Shown here: positions 28,201 to 35,449 of the stretch, in pieces
How positions within the stretch are numbered: position 1 is the stretch's first letter
How the letters are laid out: each line of letters starts with the position of its first letter
NCBI GenBank assembly: GCA_021733645.1
Contig: JAHREJ010000012.1
Span: 31,556 to 95,555 of the forward strand
Length of the DNA: 64,000 nt
Direction of reading: 5' to 3'
Origin: Bacillus subtilis subsp. subtilis
GTDB lineage: Bacteria > Pseudomonadota > Gammaproteobacteria > Xanthomonadales > Xanthomonadaceae
The notes under the pieces: generated by a model
Told to the model about the DNA's origin: nothing
Database searches by the model: none
The model's input: only the letters and a program-made list of their open reading frames with translations
Translations under genes and position numbers: made by a program

Positions 28201-28615
28201 GGCTGGCCGACACCCGGCTGCCGTCGTCCAGCACCAGGTCCAGCGACACATAGGTGGAGGCCACCGTGTCGGCGCCGACAATTTCCGGCAGCACCAGCCA
28301 GCTCAGCGTGGTATCGGCATCGATCGGCACGGCGGTGTCGAACAGCCGACGCTGCTGGGTGCCGCCGGTGCCGGCATAGTGCAGCGCCCGCAGGCCGGTG
28401 TAGCCCACCCCTGGCTTGGCCGCATACGGCGCGCCGGGCCCGTTGCCGATGCTGACCTGCAACGCCTGCGTACCGCCCAGTGGTGCCGGTTCCCCCGGTT
28501 CGAAGGAGGTCTGCAGGCCCTGGCCGAACGCGGGCAGGGCAAGCGCGGCGCAGGCCACGGCGAGGGCAAGCGGCAGCAGGGCGTGGCGGGCAGGGCGCGA
28601 GGCAGGCAGGGTCAT
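25265..28615 (-). CDS. Secreted GH92-family alpha-1,2-mannosidase
   Basis: A 1116-residue exported enzyme (signal peptide to about residue 31, ALPAFGQG). GH92 enzymes are Ca2+-dependent inverting exo-alpha-mannosidases acting on N-glycans or mannans. Visible family features: an N-terminal beta-sandwich; YLYPNSGHEN and NNGFWDTFRTTWPAYALF in the (alpha/alpha)6 domain; YTESNGWTFAFTAPHDGEGL; and GYPGDEDNGETSAWYVLASLGLYP near residue 870, which contains the acidic catalytic and calcium-binding residues. The extra N-terminal about 220 residues (LQTSFEPGEP...DDVRLDD) look like a carbohydrate-binding-type beta domain. The C-terminal about 150 residues form another discoidin-like module. Confidence 0.92.
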   Translation of the reverse strand: MTLPASRPARHALLPLALAVACAALALPAFGQGLQTSFEPGEPAPLGGTQALQVSIGNGPGAPYAAKPGVGYTGLRALHYAGTGGTQQRRLFDTAVPIDADTTLSWLVLPEIVGADTVASTYVSLDLVLDDGSRVSASHARDQHGVALGATAQGDSKTLYPQQWARKAVRLGDVPALRGRRVVAVELQVASATGAPVSGWIDDVRLDDQPRNVPQRASDWVLTTRGTQANGTFSRGNNFPATAVPHGFNFWTPVTDAGALNWLYRWNEQNDARNRPQLQALALSHQPSPWMGDRQTFQVMPSASRGVPEADRAKRALAFSRTQERARPYRYEVRFDNGIAAAIAPTDHAALFHFDFPDQGDANLLFDNVDARGGLTLDAATQTLTGYTDTRSGLSNGATRMYVVASFDKPWRSSGAINTGRPTGYIKFDAGSARTVTMRIATSLISVEQARHNLALELASDDTLDSVAARAQDAWDARLAPFDIGDASDDQKTTLYSSLYRLYLYPNSGHENAGTAAAPDWRYASQASAAEDNTDGSATRSFAPVRDGKVYVNNGFWDTFRTTWPAYALFTKDDAGALVQGFLEQYRAGGWVARWSSPGYADLMVGTSSDVAFADAWLKGIGGFDPEEAYAAALKNATVVPPDRHVGRKGMDRSTFRGYATADVHEGMSWTMEGALNDFGIANMADALAKRAGTPAARERYATEADYFRHRAGTYATLFDPAAGFFQGRKPDGSWRLDAKQYDPRVWGHDYTESNGWTFAFTAPHDGEGLAALYGGRAQLAAKLDAFFSTPETADPALAGSYGGTIHEMTEARDVRMGMYAHSNQPAHHIPWMYLYAGQPWKTQQHVREILARLYVGSEIGQGYPGDEDNGETSAWYVLASLGLYPLRMGSPEYAIGSPAFRHARVALQGGAVLTVNAPLNSRDNVYVQSLKINGKPWTRTWVPHEVIAKGATLDFVMGPQPSTWGSGPDDAPRSLTAPGQRPALLHDLLGDGARAQLADGRALPALVDDDAATAVPLGATTVTFTGVGNGVPAMYTLTSGNGPIRDGQWTLEARSTGGRWTPLDQRRNEDFAWAQQTRPFAIGKPGRYAEYRLRIAGPGRMQLAEVELLAPAEER

Positions 28616-28812
28616 GCAGGGAACTCCCGGTGGGGCAGCAGGCGGCAGGCAAAGCCCGCATCGTCAACCAGGCAGACAGCATCACCCCGGCCGCCCAGGT
28701 GGGCAGGCGGGCGATGCAGGTCCGGCGGGGGACGGGCCGTGCGATCGGGACAGAAGGTGGAACCGGTCCGATGCTGCAACAGCCGTGGCAATGCTGGCAA
28801 GTGCCATTTAGT

Positions 28813-28872
28813 TCGATCCAAACGGGGAAAATCGGCCTTCCGATACTTGGGTTGACAGTTTGTTTGGATCGA
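28813..28872. promoter_or_regulatory. 11-bp inverted repeat, candidate shared operator
   Basis: TCGATCCAAAC (28813-28823) and its exact reverse complement GTTTGGATCGA (28862-28872), centres 49 bases apart, lie between the divergent mannosidase and envelope operons. Each half is followed on its own outward strand by a TAAA-containing box, so the two halves overlap candidate -10 regions of opposite promoters. Confidence 0.55.
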
Positions 28873-28880
28873 TTTAAAAA
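28852..28880 (+). promoter_or_regulatory. Candidate promoter of the zinc-finger/glycosyltransferase operon
   Basis: A consensus -35 TTGACA (28852-28857), 17-base spacer and TAAAAA as -10 (28875-28880), pointing to the gene at 28992. Its spacer contains the right half of the inverted repeat at 28862-28872. The rest of the 376-base gap (28616-28991) shows no gene. Confidence 0.55.
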
Positions 28881-28991
28881 GAACGGTGCTGTGCCCGTGC
28901 CCACGCCGGGTGTGTGCGGCCGCCGGCACCGTCGCAGGGGCGCTGCGATGCTAGAATCAACGCCTTCGCAATTCCTTTGTGTGTCCACGCC

Positions 28992-29189
28992 ATGAGCCAT
29001 ACCGCCACTGCGCCCGCCAACGCCGAGAAGCGCTACACCGTGCACCGCGCCGACCTGCCGCTGAGCTGCCCGACCCCGGAAATGGCGCTGTGGAACTCAC
29101 ACCCGCGCGTGTACCTGCCGATCGAAGACGAGCCCAATGGCGAGGCCAAGTGCCCGTATTGCGGTGCCGTGTTCGTGCTGGCCGACTAA
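28992..29189 (+). CDS. Small zinc-finger (zf-CHCC, NDUFS6-like) protein
   Basis: A 65-residue protein matching the zf-CHCC family: LSCP near residue 26, HPRVYLPI, then KCPYCGAVFVL, giving a Cys-His-Cys-Cys zinc site. The mitochondrial relative NDUFS6 is a complex I assembly subunit; bacterial members are of unknown role and often sit beside LPS glycosyltransferase genes, as here. The start MSHTAT has no strong ribosome site; a TAGAAT box lies about 37 bases upstream. Fifteen bases separate it from the glycosyltransferase gene. Confidence 0.85.
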   Translation: MSHTATAPANAEKRYTVHRADLPLSCPTPEMALWNSHPRVYLPIEDEPNGEAKCPYCGAVFVLAD

Positions 29190-29204
29190 GCCGCGGCGGC
29201 TTAC

Positions 29205-30317
29205 GTGCGCCCACTGACCGTGGTGCAGCTGCTGCCGGCGCTGCATTCCGGCGGGGTTGAGCGTTCCACCCTTGAGATTGCTTCGGCCCTGGTTGCCGCC
29301 GGCCACCGGGCCATCGTCGTGTCTGCAGGCGGGCGGCTGGTCGAACCGCTGCTGGCCAGCGGCGCCGAACACCTCACCCTGGACATCGCGCGCAAATCGC
29401 TGCTGACCCTGCGCCACGTGCGCAGCCTGCGCGCGCTGTTTGCCGAGGTGGGCGCGGACATCGTGCACGCACGCTCGCGTCTGCCGGCCTGGCTGGGCCT
29501 GTACGCGGTGCGCAACCTGCCGCCGGCGCAGCGCCCGCACTGGGTCACCACCGTGCACGGGCTGAATTCGCCAGGCCGCTACAGCGCGGTGATGACCAGC
29601 GGCGAGCGGGTGATCTGCGTGTCCAACACGGTGCGGGAGTTCGTGCAGGCGAACTATCCGGCCGTATCCGTCGAGCGCCTGCAGGTGATCCCGCGTGGGG
29701 TGGATGTCGCCCAGTTCCCGCGCGTGGCCCGCGCCGATCGGCGTGCGCGCCTGGCCGTGGCCGCACAGCATCCGGCGTTGGCCGGTGATGCGCCGTTGCT
29801 GCTGCTGCCCGGCCGTGGCACCCGCCTCAAGGGCCACCGCCATGCATTGCAGCTGCTGGCCGGCCTGCATGCCGCCGACGTCCCGGCGCGGTTGTGGATG
29901 CCCGGCACCCGCGAACCTGGCCGCGAGGCCTACGTGGCCGAGCTGGAAGCGCAGGCGCGCACCCTGGGCATTGCCGAGGCGGTCGTGATGACCGCGCCCA
30001 CCACCCGCATCGCCCAGGCCTATGCGGCCAGCGATCTGGTGCTGCAGGTGTCGGACAAGGCCGAAGCGTTTGGGCGCACTGTCGTGGAGGCGCTCTCGGT
30101 GGGCCGGCCTGTACTGGGCTGGAACCACGGCGGCGTTGGCGAACTGCTGGCGCAACTGCAGCCGTCCGGTGCGGTAGCCTTGCATGACAGCGCCGCCTTG
30201 CTGGCACGCGCGCAGCACCTGCTGCTGCAGCCGCCCGCATTGCCGTCGCGCATTCCTTTCACCTTGCAGGCGATGCAGCGTGACACCCTCCAGCTCTACA
30301 CCTCCATCGCCCGCTGA
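29205..30317 (+). CDS. GT4-family glycosyltransferase (LPS core type)
   Basis: A 370-residue cytoplasmic GT-B fold enzyme. The N-terminal half opens with VVQLLPALHSGGVERSTLEIA (donor/acceptor glycine loop), and the C-terminal half has the GT4 nucleotide-sugar signature EAFGRTVVEALSVGRPVLGWNHGGVGELL, with the E-x7-E motif. The start is GTG (29205), without a clear Shine-Dalgarno sequence but just after the zinc-finger gene, suggesting coupling. The next gene encodes an O-antigen-ligase-like protein, so the sugar probably goes onto lipopolysaccharide. Donor sugar cannot be told. Confidence 0.88.
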   Translation: MRPLTVVQLLPALHSGGVERSTLEIASALVAAGHRAIVVSAGGRLVEPLLASGAEHLTLDIARKSLLTLRHVRSLRALFAEVGADIVHARSRLPAWLGLYAVRNLPPAQRPHWVTTVHGLNSPGRYSAVMTSGERVICVSNTVREFVQANYPAVSVERLQVIPRGVDVAQFPRVARADRRARLAVAAQHPALAGDAPLLLLPGRGTRLKGHRHALQLLAGLHAADVPARLWMPGTREPGREAYVAELEAQARTLGIAEAVVMTAPTTRIAQAYAASDLVLQVSDKAEAFGRTVVEALSVGRPVLGWNHGGVGELLAQLQPSGAVALHDSAALLARAQHLLLQPPALPSRIPFTLQAMQRDTLQLYTSIAR

Positions 30318-31620
30318 CGCAGTGCGGGTGCCCGGTTCCCCCGCCTCCCGCGCCGGGCGCTGGGCGCCCTGGTGGGTGCTTGCCTTCGTTGCGCTGTGGC
30401 CGCTGCCTGGCATCGCCGAGGGCGTGCTGGTGCTCGGTGCGCTGTATGCCGCCGTGCGCATGGTGCAGCTGCGCATGCAGGGCAAGCAGCATCTGTTGAG
30501 CAGCCCGGCGTGGGCGCTGACCAGCATCCTGTTCCTGGGGTACTGGTTGCCGCAGGCGTTCTCGGCCTTCGATGCGATCGACCCGGCCACGGCCTGGCGC
30601 AAGACGGCGGCCGGGCTGCGCTATCTACCCTTCATGTGGCTGGTGGCGATCGCGGTGGCCACCCCACAGCGGCGCAGCCTGACCCTGGGCGGCATCGCGG
30701 TGATCGCCGCGTTGTGGACGCTGGATGCACTGGCCCAGGCCACCTTCGGCAACAGCGCGCTGTTCTGGTCGCTGGACCAGCTCAAGGTGCTGGTCAGCGG
30801 GCACGGCCTGTGCAACGCCGCCGAAGTGGCCGCCGTTGACCGGCTCAGTGGCGTACTGGGGCCATGCAACCTGAAGTTCGGCCAGGTGTTGGCCAGCCTG
30901 TCGCCATTCCTGCTGTTCGCCGCCGCCAGGCGTGCCGGTCTGTGGGGCTGGGGCCTGGCCACCGCCGCGGTGGGGGTGGTGCTGGTGCTGGCCGGTTCGC
31001 GTGCCGCCTGGCTGACCTATGCGCTGGTCGTGGCGTATTCGGGGTGGCGCCTGCTTGGCGCACGCGCGTTGATCGGCTGCCTGGCGTTGGGGCTGGTGGC
31101 AGCGGTGGCGATCGGATTGGGCTCACACCAGGTGCGTGAGCGCGTGGCGCGCACCGCGATGGCCTGGGAAGGCGACGGCGACGGGGTCAACCAGGCGTTG
31201 TCCGGGCGTGCCCAGATCTGGGCGGCGGCCGCTTGCATGATCGCCGGGCACCCGGTCAACGGCGTGGGCGCGCGGGGTTTCCGCGATGCCTACCCGGGCT
31301 GCAACCCCGCACCCCAGGCGCAGGAAGTGTGGGGCGAGGGCCCGGCACTGCATGCCCACCAGATCGTGCTGGAGATTCTCGCCGAAACCGGCGTGCTGGG
31401 CCTGCTGCTGTGGCTGGCCGCCGCGGCACAGGCCTGGCGCGCTTGGCGCTTCGCGCCGTTGCCCGCACGCGAGCGCGCGCGTCCGGCGATGCTGGCCCTG
31501 GCGGTGACGGTGTTCCCGCTCAACACCCACCTGGCGTTCTATTCCACATTCTGGGGTGGGCTGACCCTGCTGCTGGCCGCGTTGTACGCCGGCAGCCTGC
31601 TGGCCAAGGACGAATCGTAG
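30280..31620 (+). CDS. O-antigen ligase (WaaL)-like membrane protein
   Basis: About 446 residues with some 10-12 hydrophobic helices. The conserved periplasmic loop of the Wzy_C/WaaL family is visible: SGRAQIWAAAACMIAGHPVNGVGARGFRDAYPGC...HAHQIVLEILAETGVLGLLLWL, including the Arg and His residues common in ligases. Such proteins join O-antigen or other sugars to lipid A-core in the periplasm. The start is uncertain: GTG 30280 overlaps the glycosyltransferase by 38 bases; GTG 30322 (432 residues) is an alternative. Its TAG stop is supplied by the GTAG of a SMAG-like repeat. Confidence 0.8.
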   Translation: MTPSSSTPPSPADAVRVPGSPASRAGRWAPWWVLAFVALWPLPGIAEGVLVLGALYAAVRMVQLRMQGKQHLLSSPAWALTSILFLGYWLPQAFSAFDAIDPATAWRKTAAGLRYLPFMWLVAIAVATPQRRSLTLGGIAVIAALWTLDALAQATFGNSALFWSLDQLKVLVSGHGLCNAAEVAAVDRLSGVLGPCNLKFGQVLASLSPFLLFAAARRAGLWGWGLATAAVGVVLVLAGSRAAWLTYALVVAYSGWRLLGARALIGCLALGLVAAVAIGLGSHQVRERVARTAMAWEGDGDGVNQALSGRAQIWAAAACMIAGHPVNGVGARGFRDAYPGCNPAPQAQEVWGEGPALHAHQIVLEILAETGVLGLLLWLAAAAQAWRAWRFAPLPARERARPAMLALAVTVFPLNTHLAFYSTFWGGLTLLLAALYAGSLLAKDES

Positions 31621-31642
31621 ATCCACGCCATGCGTGGATGCT
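31617..31642 (+). repeat. SMAG-like GTAG hairpin overlapping a stop codon
   Basis: GTAG (31617-31620), then ATCCACGC-CAT-GCGTGGAT (31621-31639). The TAG of GTAG is the stop codon of the upstream ligase gene. Only 52 bases remain before the convergent lpxL stop, so this hairpin may also protect mRNA ends or aid termination. Confidence 0.8.
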
Positions 31643-31694
31643 CTCGATCACGCGGCCATGATTCCCGGCGTGATGCCTCGCCGGGCGAAGCCGG

Positions 31695-32615
31695 TCAGCG
31701 GTAGTAGTCGCTGCGCCCGCCCGGCTGGCGCTTGAAGCGGCGGTGGATCCACAGGTACTGGTCGGGCGCTTCGCGCACCATCGCTTCAATGGCCTGGTTG
31801 ACCCGGGCGGTATCGGCTTCCACATCGTCGCTGGGGAAATTGGCCAGCGGCGCGCCGATCTTCAGGAAGTATTTTCCGCCTTCGCGGCGATGGAAATAGG
31901 GCACCACCGCGCAACCGGTCATCCGCGCCAGCTGGTGGGTGGCGGTGATGGTGGCGGCGGTGTGGCCGAAGAACGGGACAAACACGGTGTCCTTGCCGCG
32001 CATGTCCTGGTCCGGCGCGTACCACAGGAAGCCGCCCTTCTTCAGGTGGCGCACGGTGGCGCGGATATCTTCATTGGCATACATCGCCTTGGCGTAGCGC
32101 AGCCGGCCGAACTTCACCGCCCATTCGTACACCGGGTTGCGATGCTTGCGGTACATGCCCGACAGGTCCACGTGGTCGCACAGCAGGCGCCCGCACATTT
32201 CCAGGGTCATGAAATGGCCCGACACCAGCAGCACGCCGCGCCCTTCGGCCTGCAGGCGCTGCAGATGCTCCAGTCCCTCGATGTGCACCTGCGGGCGGAT
32301 GCTGTCGATGCTGCCCCACCAGGCCCGGGCGAATTCGAAAATGCCCACGCCCAGTGCGTCGAAGCTGTCGCGCAGCAGGCGTTGGCGCCAGGCATCGTCC
32401 TTTTCCGGGAAGCACAGGCGCAGGTTGACCTCGGCCGCACGCCGGCGGCTGCCGGCCAGGCGGTAGGCCACGGTGCCCACGCCACGGCCCAGCGCACGCT
32501 GCAGCATCCACGGCAGCCGGGCGATGCCGAAGGCGGCAAACATGACGGCAAACATCGGCCAGTGGCGGGGATTGCGCAGGGACGGGCGGGTGGCGGTGGA
32601 CGCGTTATCTGACAT
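31695..32615 (-). CDS. lpxL: Lipid A late acyltransferase, LpxL/HtrB family
   Basis: A 306-residue inner-membrane-associated enzyme that adds a secondary acyl chain to Kdo2-lipid IVA. The catalytic HxxxxE is HFMTLE near residue 138, followed by RKHRNPVYEW and the FVPFFGHTAATITATHQLA motif of the LpxL/LpxM family. An N-terminal hydrophobic stretch (LPWMLQRALGRGVG...) fits membrane attachment. It is divergent from waaA, which makes its substrate by adding Kdo, so the pair share an 86-base promoter region. A TAGAAT box lies seven bases before ATG. Confidence 0.92.
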   Translation of the reverse strand: MSDNASTATRPSLRNPRHWPMFAVMFAAFGIARLPWMLQRALGRGVGTVAYRLAGSRRRAAEVNLRLCFPEKDDAWRQRLLRDSFDALGVGIFEFARAWWGSIDSIRPQVHIEGLEHLQRLQAEGRGVLLVSGHFMTLEMCGRLLCDHVDLSGMYRKHRNPVYEWAVKFGRLRYAKAMYANEDIRATVRHLKKGGFLWYAPDQDMRGKDTVFVPFFGHTAATITATHQLARMTGCAVVPYFHRREGGKYFLKIGAPLANFPSDDVEADTARVNQAIEAMVREAPDQYLWIHRRFKRQPGGRSDYYR

Positions 32616-32622
32616 GCCCTCG

Positions 32623-32628
32623 ATTCTA
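32623..32628 (-). promoter_or_regulatory. -10-like TAGAAT box 7 bases before lpxL
   Basis: Minus strand: TAGAAT, spacer CGAGGGC, ATG at 32615. No Shine-Dalgarno sequence at proper spacing is needed if the mRNA is leaderless. Confidence 0.45.
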
Positions 32629-32689
32629 ATGGATGCATCCGGCCAGGCCCATCACGGCGGTGCGGGATGCCTTCCCCGCGCGGCTCCCG

Positions 32690-32695
32690 TATCCT
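32690..32695 (+). promoter_or_regulatory. -10-like TATCCT box 6 bases before waaA
   Basis: TATCCT, spacer CTGCGC, ATG at 32702. Mirrors the arrangement of the divergent lpxL gene. Confidence 0.45.
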
Positions 32696-32701
32696 CTGCG
32701 C

Positions 32702-34000
32702 ATGCGCAAAAGCCCTGTCGAATGGATCCTGCGCGGCCTGTACTCGGCCGTGCTGTACCTGTTGCTGCCGATCACCGTGTACCACCTGGTCTGGCGCGGG
32801 TTCCGGGTGCGCGAATACTTCCGCCGCTGGGACGAGCGCTATGCGTCCTACCCGCATCCCAGCGGGCAGCCGCGGGTGTGGCTGCACGCGGTGTCGGTGG
32901 GCGAGGTCAACGCCGCCGCACCGCTGGTCAACGCGCTGCGCAAGCTGCGCCCGGACATCCGCTGGGTGATCACCACCATCACCCCGACCGGTTCCGAGCG
33001 CGTGCGCGCGCTGTGGGGCGATGCCCTGGACCACGTCTACCTGCCGTACGACGTGCCGGGCAGCGTTGGCCGCTTCCTGGGCCATTTCAAGCCCAGCCTG
33101 GCGCTGATCCTGGAAACCGAGCTGTGGCCGAACATGCTGTTTGGCTGCCGCGATCGCGGCATTCCGGTCTACATCCTCAACGCGCGCCTGTCGGCACGCT
33201 CGCTGCGTGGCTATCGCCTGCTCCGCGCGCTGATCGGGCGCGCACTGCGCACGGTAACCTGCGTGGCGGCGCAATCACAGGATGACGCCGAGCGTTTCAT
33301 CCATCTGGGCGCGCGGCCCGAACAGGTGCAGGCACTGGGCAACCTCAAGTTCGACATCGCCGCGCCCAACGTGCAGGGCTTCGTCGCGCAGTTCCACGCG
33401 CTGGTGCCGGCCGACCGCCCGGTGTGGATCGCCGCCAGCACCCACGAGGGCGAAGAGCAGGCCACCATCGACCTGCATCGGCGCCTGCGCGACGCGCTGC
33501 CCGGCCTGTTGCTGTTGTGGGCACCGCGCCACCCCGAGCGCTTCCCGCGGGTGGAAGCGCTGGCCCGCGAACAGGGTTGGAAGGTCGCCACGCGTCGCCA
33601 GCAGCAGTGGCCGCAGGCCGACACCGACGTGTTCGTGATCGATACGCTGGGCGAGCTGATGTCCTTCTACGGTTGCGCGCAGGTGGCCTTCGTCGGCGGC
33701 AGCCTGCAGGCCATTGGCGGGCACAACCTGCTGGAGCCGGCCGCGATGGGGACCGCGACGGTCACCGGACCGCACCTGCACAATTTCGCCGAGATCTCCC
33801 GGCGCATGCGCGAGGCCGGCGCCGTGGTGATCGCCGAAGACGCGCAGGGCGTGGGCGATGCCCTGCTGACCCTGCTGCGCGACCCGCAGGCGCGCGAAGA
33901 CATGGCGCGTGCCGGCTGTACGCTGGTAAGCAACGGCCGCGGCGCGCTCGACCGCACCGTGGCACTGATCGCCCCGCACCTGCCGCCGCCGCTGGAGTAA
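32702..34000 (+). CDS. waaA: 3-deoxy-D-manno-octulosonic acid (Kdo) transferase WaaA
   Basis: A 432-residue inner-membrane-anchored GT-B enzyme that adds Kdo to lipid IVA. An N-terminal hydrophobic anchor (residues about 8-29) is followed by PRVWLHAVSVGEVNAAAPLV with the catalytic-type glutamate, TTITPTGSERV, LILETELWPNM, and the C-terminal GGSLQAIGGHNLLEPAAMGT motif of Kdo transferases. The start MRKSPVEW is set by the membrane anchor and the -10 box upstream; the open frame extends 23 codons further but through the promoter. Essential LPS step, linked to lpxL. Confidence 0.95.
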   Translation: MRKSPVEWILRGLYSAVLYLLLPITVYHLVWRGFRVREYFRRWDERYASYPHPSGQPRVWLHAVSVGEVNAAAPLVNALRKLRPDIRWVITTITPTGSERVRALWGDALDHVYLPYDVPGSVGRFLGHFKPSLALILETELWPNMLFGCRDRGIPVYILNARLSARSLRGYRLLRALIGRALRTVTCVAAQSQDDAERFIHLGARPEQVQALGNLKFDIAAPNVQGFVAQFHALVPADRPVWIAASTHEGEEQATIDLHRRLRDALPGLLLLWAPRHPERFPRVEALAREQGWKVATRRQQQWPQADTDVFVIDTLGELMSFYGCAQVAFVGGSLQAIGGHNLLEPAAMGTATVTGPHLHNFAEISRRMREAGAVVIAEDAQGVGDALLTLLRDPQAREDMARAGCTLVSNGRGALDRTVALIAPHLPPPLE

Positions 34001-34016
34001 GCGGCGGCGCGTCTGC

Positions 34017-35399
34017 TCAGGCGGCCGCCACCAGCAGGTCGCCAAGGAACAGGTAGGCGAAGCCGAAATAGATGAACACCCCGATCAGGTCCATGATCGA
34101 GGTGATCATCGGCGAGGACAAGGTGGCCGGGTCGGTGCCGATGCGGCGGGCGGCGAACGGCAGCAGCGCCCCGATGATGCCGCCCAGCGCAGTGCACACC
34201 AGCATGCTGGAACCGACCACCAGCAGCACGTCCATGCCCACGCCCTTGCTGAAGTACGCCAGGATCGCTTCGAGCACGGCGATGGTGATACCCAGCCCGG
34301 CCGCCACCGGCAGTTCGCGGCGGACCACGAACCACACATCGCGCCAGCTCAGTTTCAGTTCGCCCAGCGCCATGCTGCGGATCACCAGCGTGGCCGACTG
34401 GCTGCCGGTGTTGCCGCCCATGTCCACGATCGGGGCGATGAAGGCCGCCAGCACGATCACCTGCGACAGCAGTTCTTCCTGGGCAGCCACGAAGGTGCTG
34501 GTAAGGATGCCGAATCCGGTCAGGATCGCCAGCCAGAACACGCGCACGCGAAACATCTGCTTCAACGGCGTGGTGCGCACATCCAGGTCGTTGCCCTGGG
34601 CGCTGACCGTGCCGCCGAACCGCGCCAGCTGCGAGGCATCCTGTTGTTTTTCGATGTCCATCGCATCGTCGACGGTGACGATGCCGATCATGCGCCCATC
34701 GGCGTGGGTGACGGCCAGCGCCAACAGGTCGTAGCGGCGGATCAGCTCGGCGGCCTGCAGTTGTGGCCAGTACGCATCGGCGGTAGTGGGCGGGCTGCGC
34801 ATGATCGTATCCAGGGTGGCGCTGCCGTCGGCCAGCACCAGGTCGCGCAGCGTCACGGTGCCGCGCAGGCGCTGATCCGGGTCGAGCACGAACACGATGT
34901 TGATGGTTTCCTTGTCCCGCGCCGTCAGGCGCAGGTGGGCGATGGCCGCGCTGGCGGTCATCTGCGGGGTGACGCAGGCGTAGTCGGAGGTGGTGGCTGC
35001 CCCCACGGTACCTTCGGGGTAGGCGGCCATGCGCAGCAGGTCATCGCGCTCGGCCTTGGCCAGCGCCGGCAGCAGGTGCTGGCGCGCGGTTTCATCCAGG
35101 CGGTGGTAGAGGTCGGCACGATCATCCGAGGGCAGGTGCTCGAACAGCGTCACCACCGTCTCGCGCGGCATCGCAGCCAGCAGGGCGTCCTGGGCGCCGT
35201 CGGGGAAGTGCGCGAACAGCGCTGCACGTGCCGCCGGTGCCAGCAGCATCAGCAGCAGCGAGGTCGATTCGGTGCCGAACAGGTCCAGCGCTTCCACCAG
35301 ATCCAGTGCGTGGGTGGTGTCGGCGATGGCGGCAAAGCCGGCGGCATCGCGCGAGCGGATCAGAGTGCGGATCGAGAACAGAAGGTCTTCGCGGTTCAT
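34017..35399 (-). CDS. mgtE: Mg2+ transporter MgtE
   Basis: A 460-residue Mg2+ channel/transporter. An N-terminal superhelical domain (about 1-125) is followed by two CBS repeats (about 130-260; VTPQMTASAAI..., LRGTVTLRDLVLAD), a plug helix and five TM helices (about 285-455). The permeation signature DMGGNTGSQSATLVIRSMALGE near residue 330 is intact. The start MNREDLL has GGAGAA about seven bases upstream; the longer frame runs into a neighbour. The gene lies 50 bases after a small exported-protein gene and likely shares its transcript. Confidence 0.94.
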   Translation of the reverse strand: MNREDLLFSIRTLIRSRDAAGFAAIADTTHALDLVEALDLFGTESTSLLLMLLAPAARAALFAHFPDGAQDALLAAMPRETVVTLFEHLPSDDRADLYHRLDETARQHLLPALAKAERDDLLRMAAYPEGTVGAATTSDYACVTPQMTASAAIAHLRLTARDKETINIVFVLDPDQRLRGTVTLRDLVLADGSATLDTIMRSPPTTADAYWPQLQAAELIRRYDLLALAVTHADGRMIGIVTVDDAMDIEKQQDASQLARFGGTVSAQGNDLDVRTTPLKQMFRVRVFWLAILTGFGILTSTFVAAQEELLSQVIVLAAFIAPIVDMGGNTGSQSATLVIRSMALGELKLSWRDVWFVVRRELPVAAGLGITIAVLEAILAYFSKGVGMDVLLVVGSSMLVCTALGGIIGALLPFAARRIGTDPATLSSPMITSIMDLIGVFIYFGFAYLFLGDLLVAAA

Positions 35400-35449
35400 G
35401 GTGGTTCTCCAGCAGTAAGCGGTGAGGCAAGGGGTGTGCGTGGTGGCAG

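Noticed and set aside
25655..28855. 1066-codon plus-strand ORF opposite the GH92 gene
   Set aside because: Antisense shadow; no signal peptide or motif, while GH92 signatures are intact on the minus strand.
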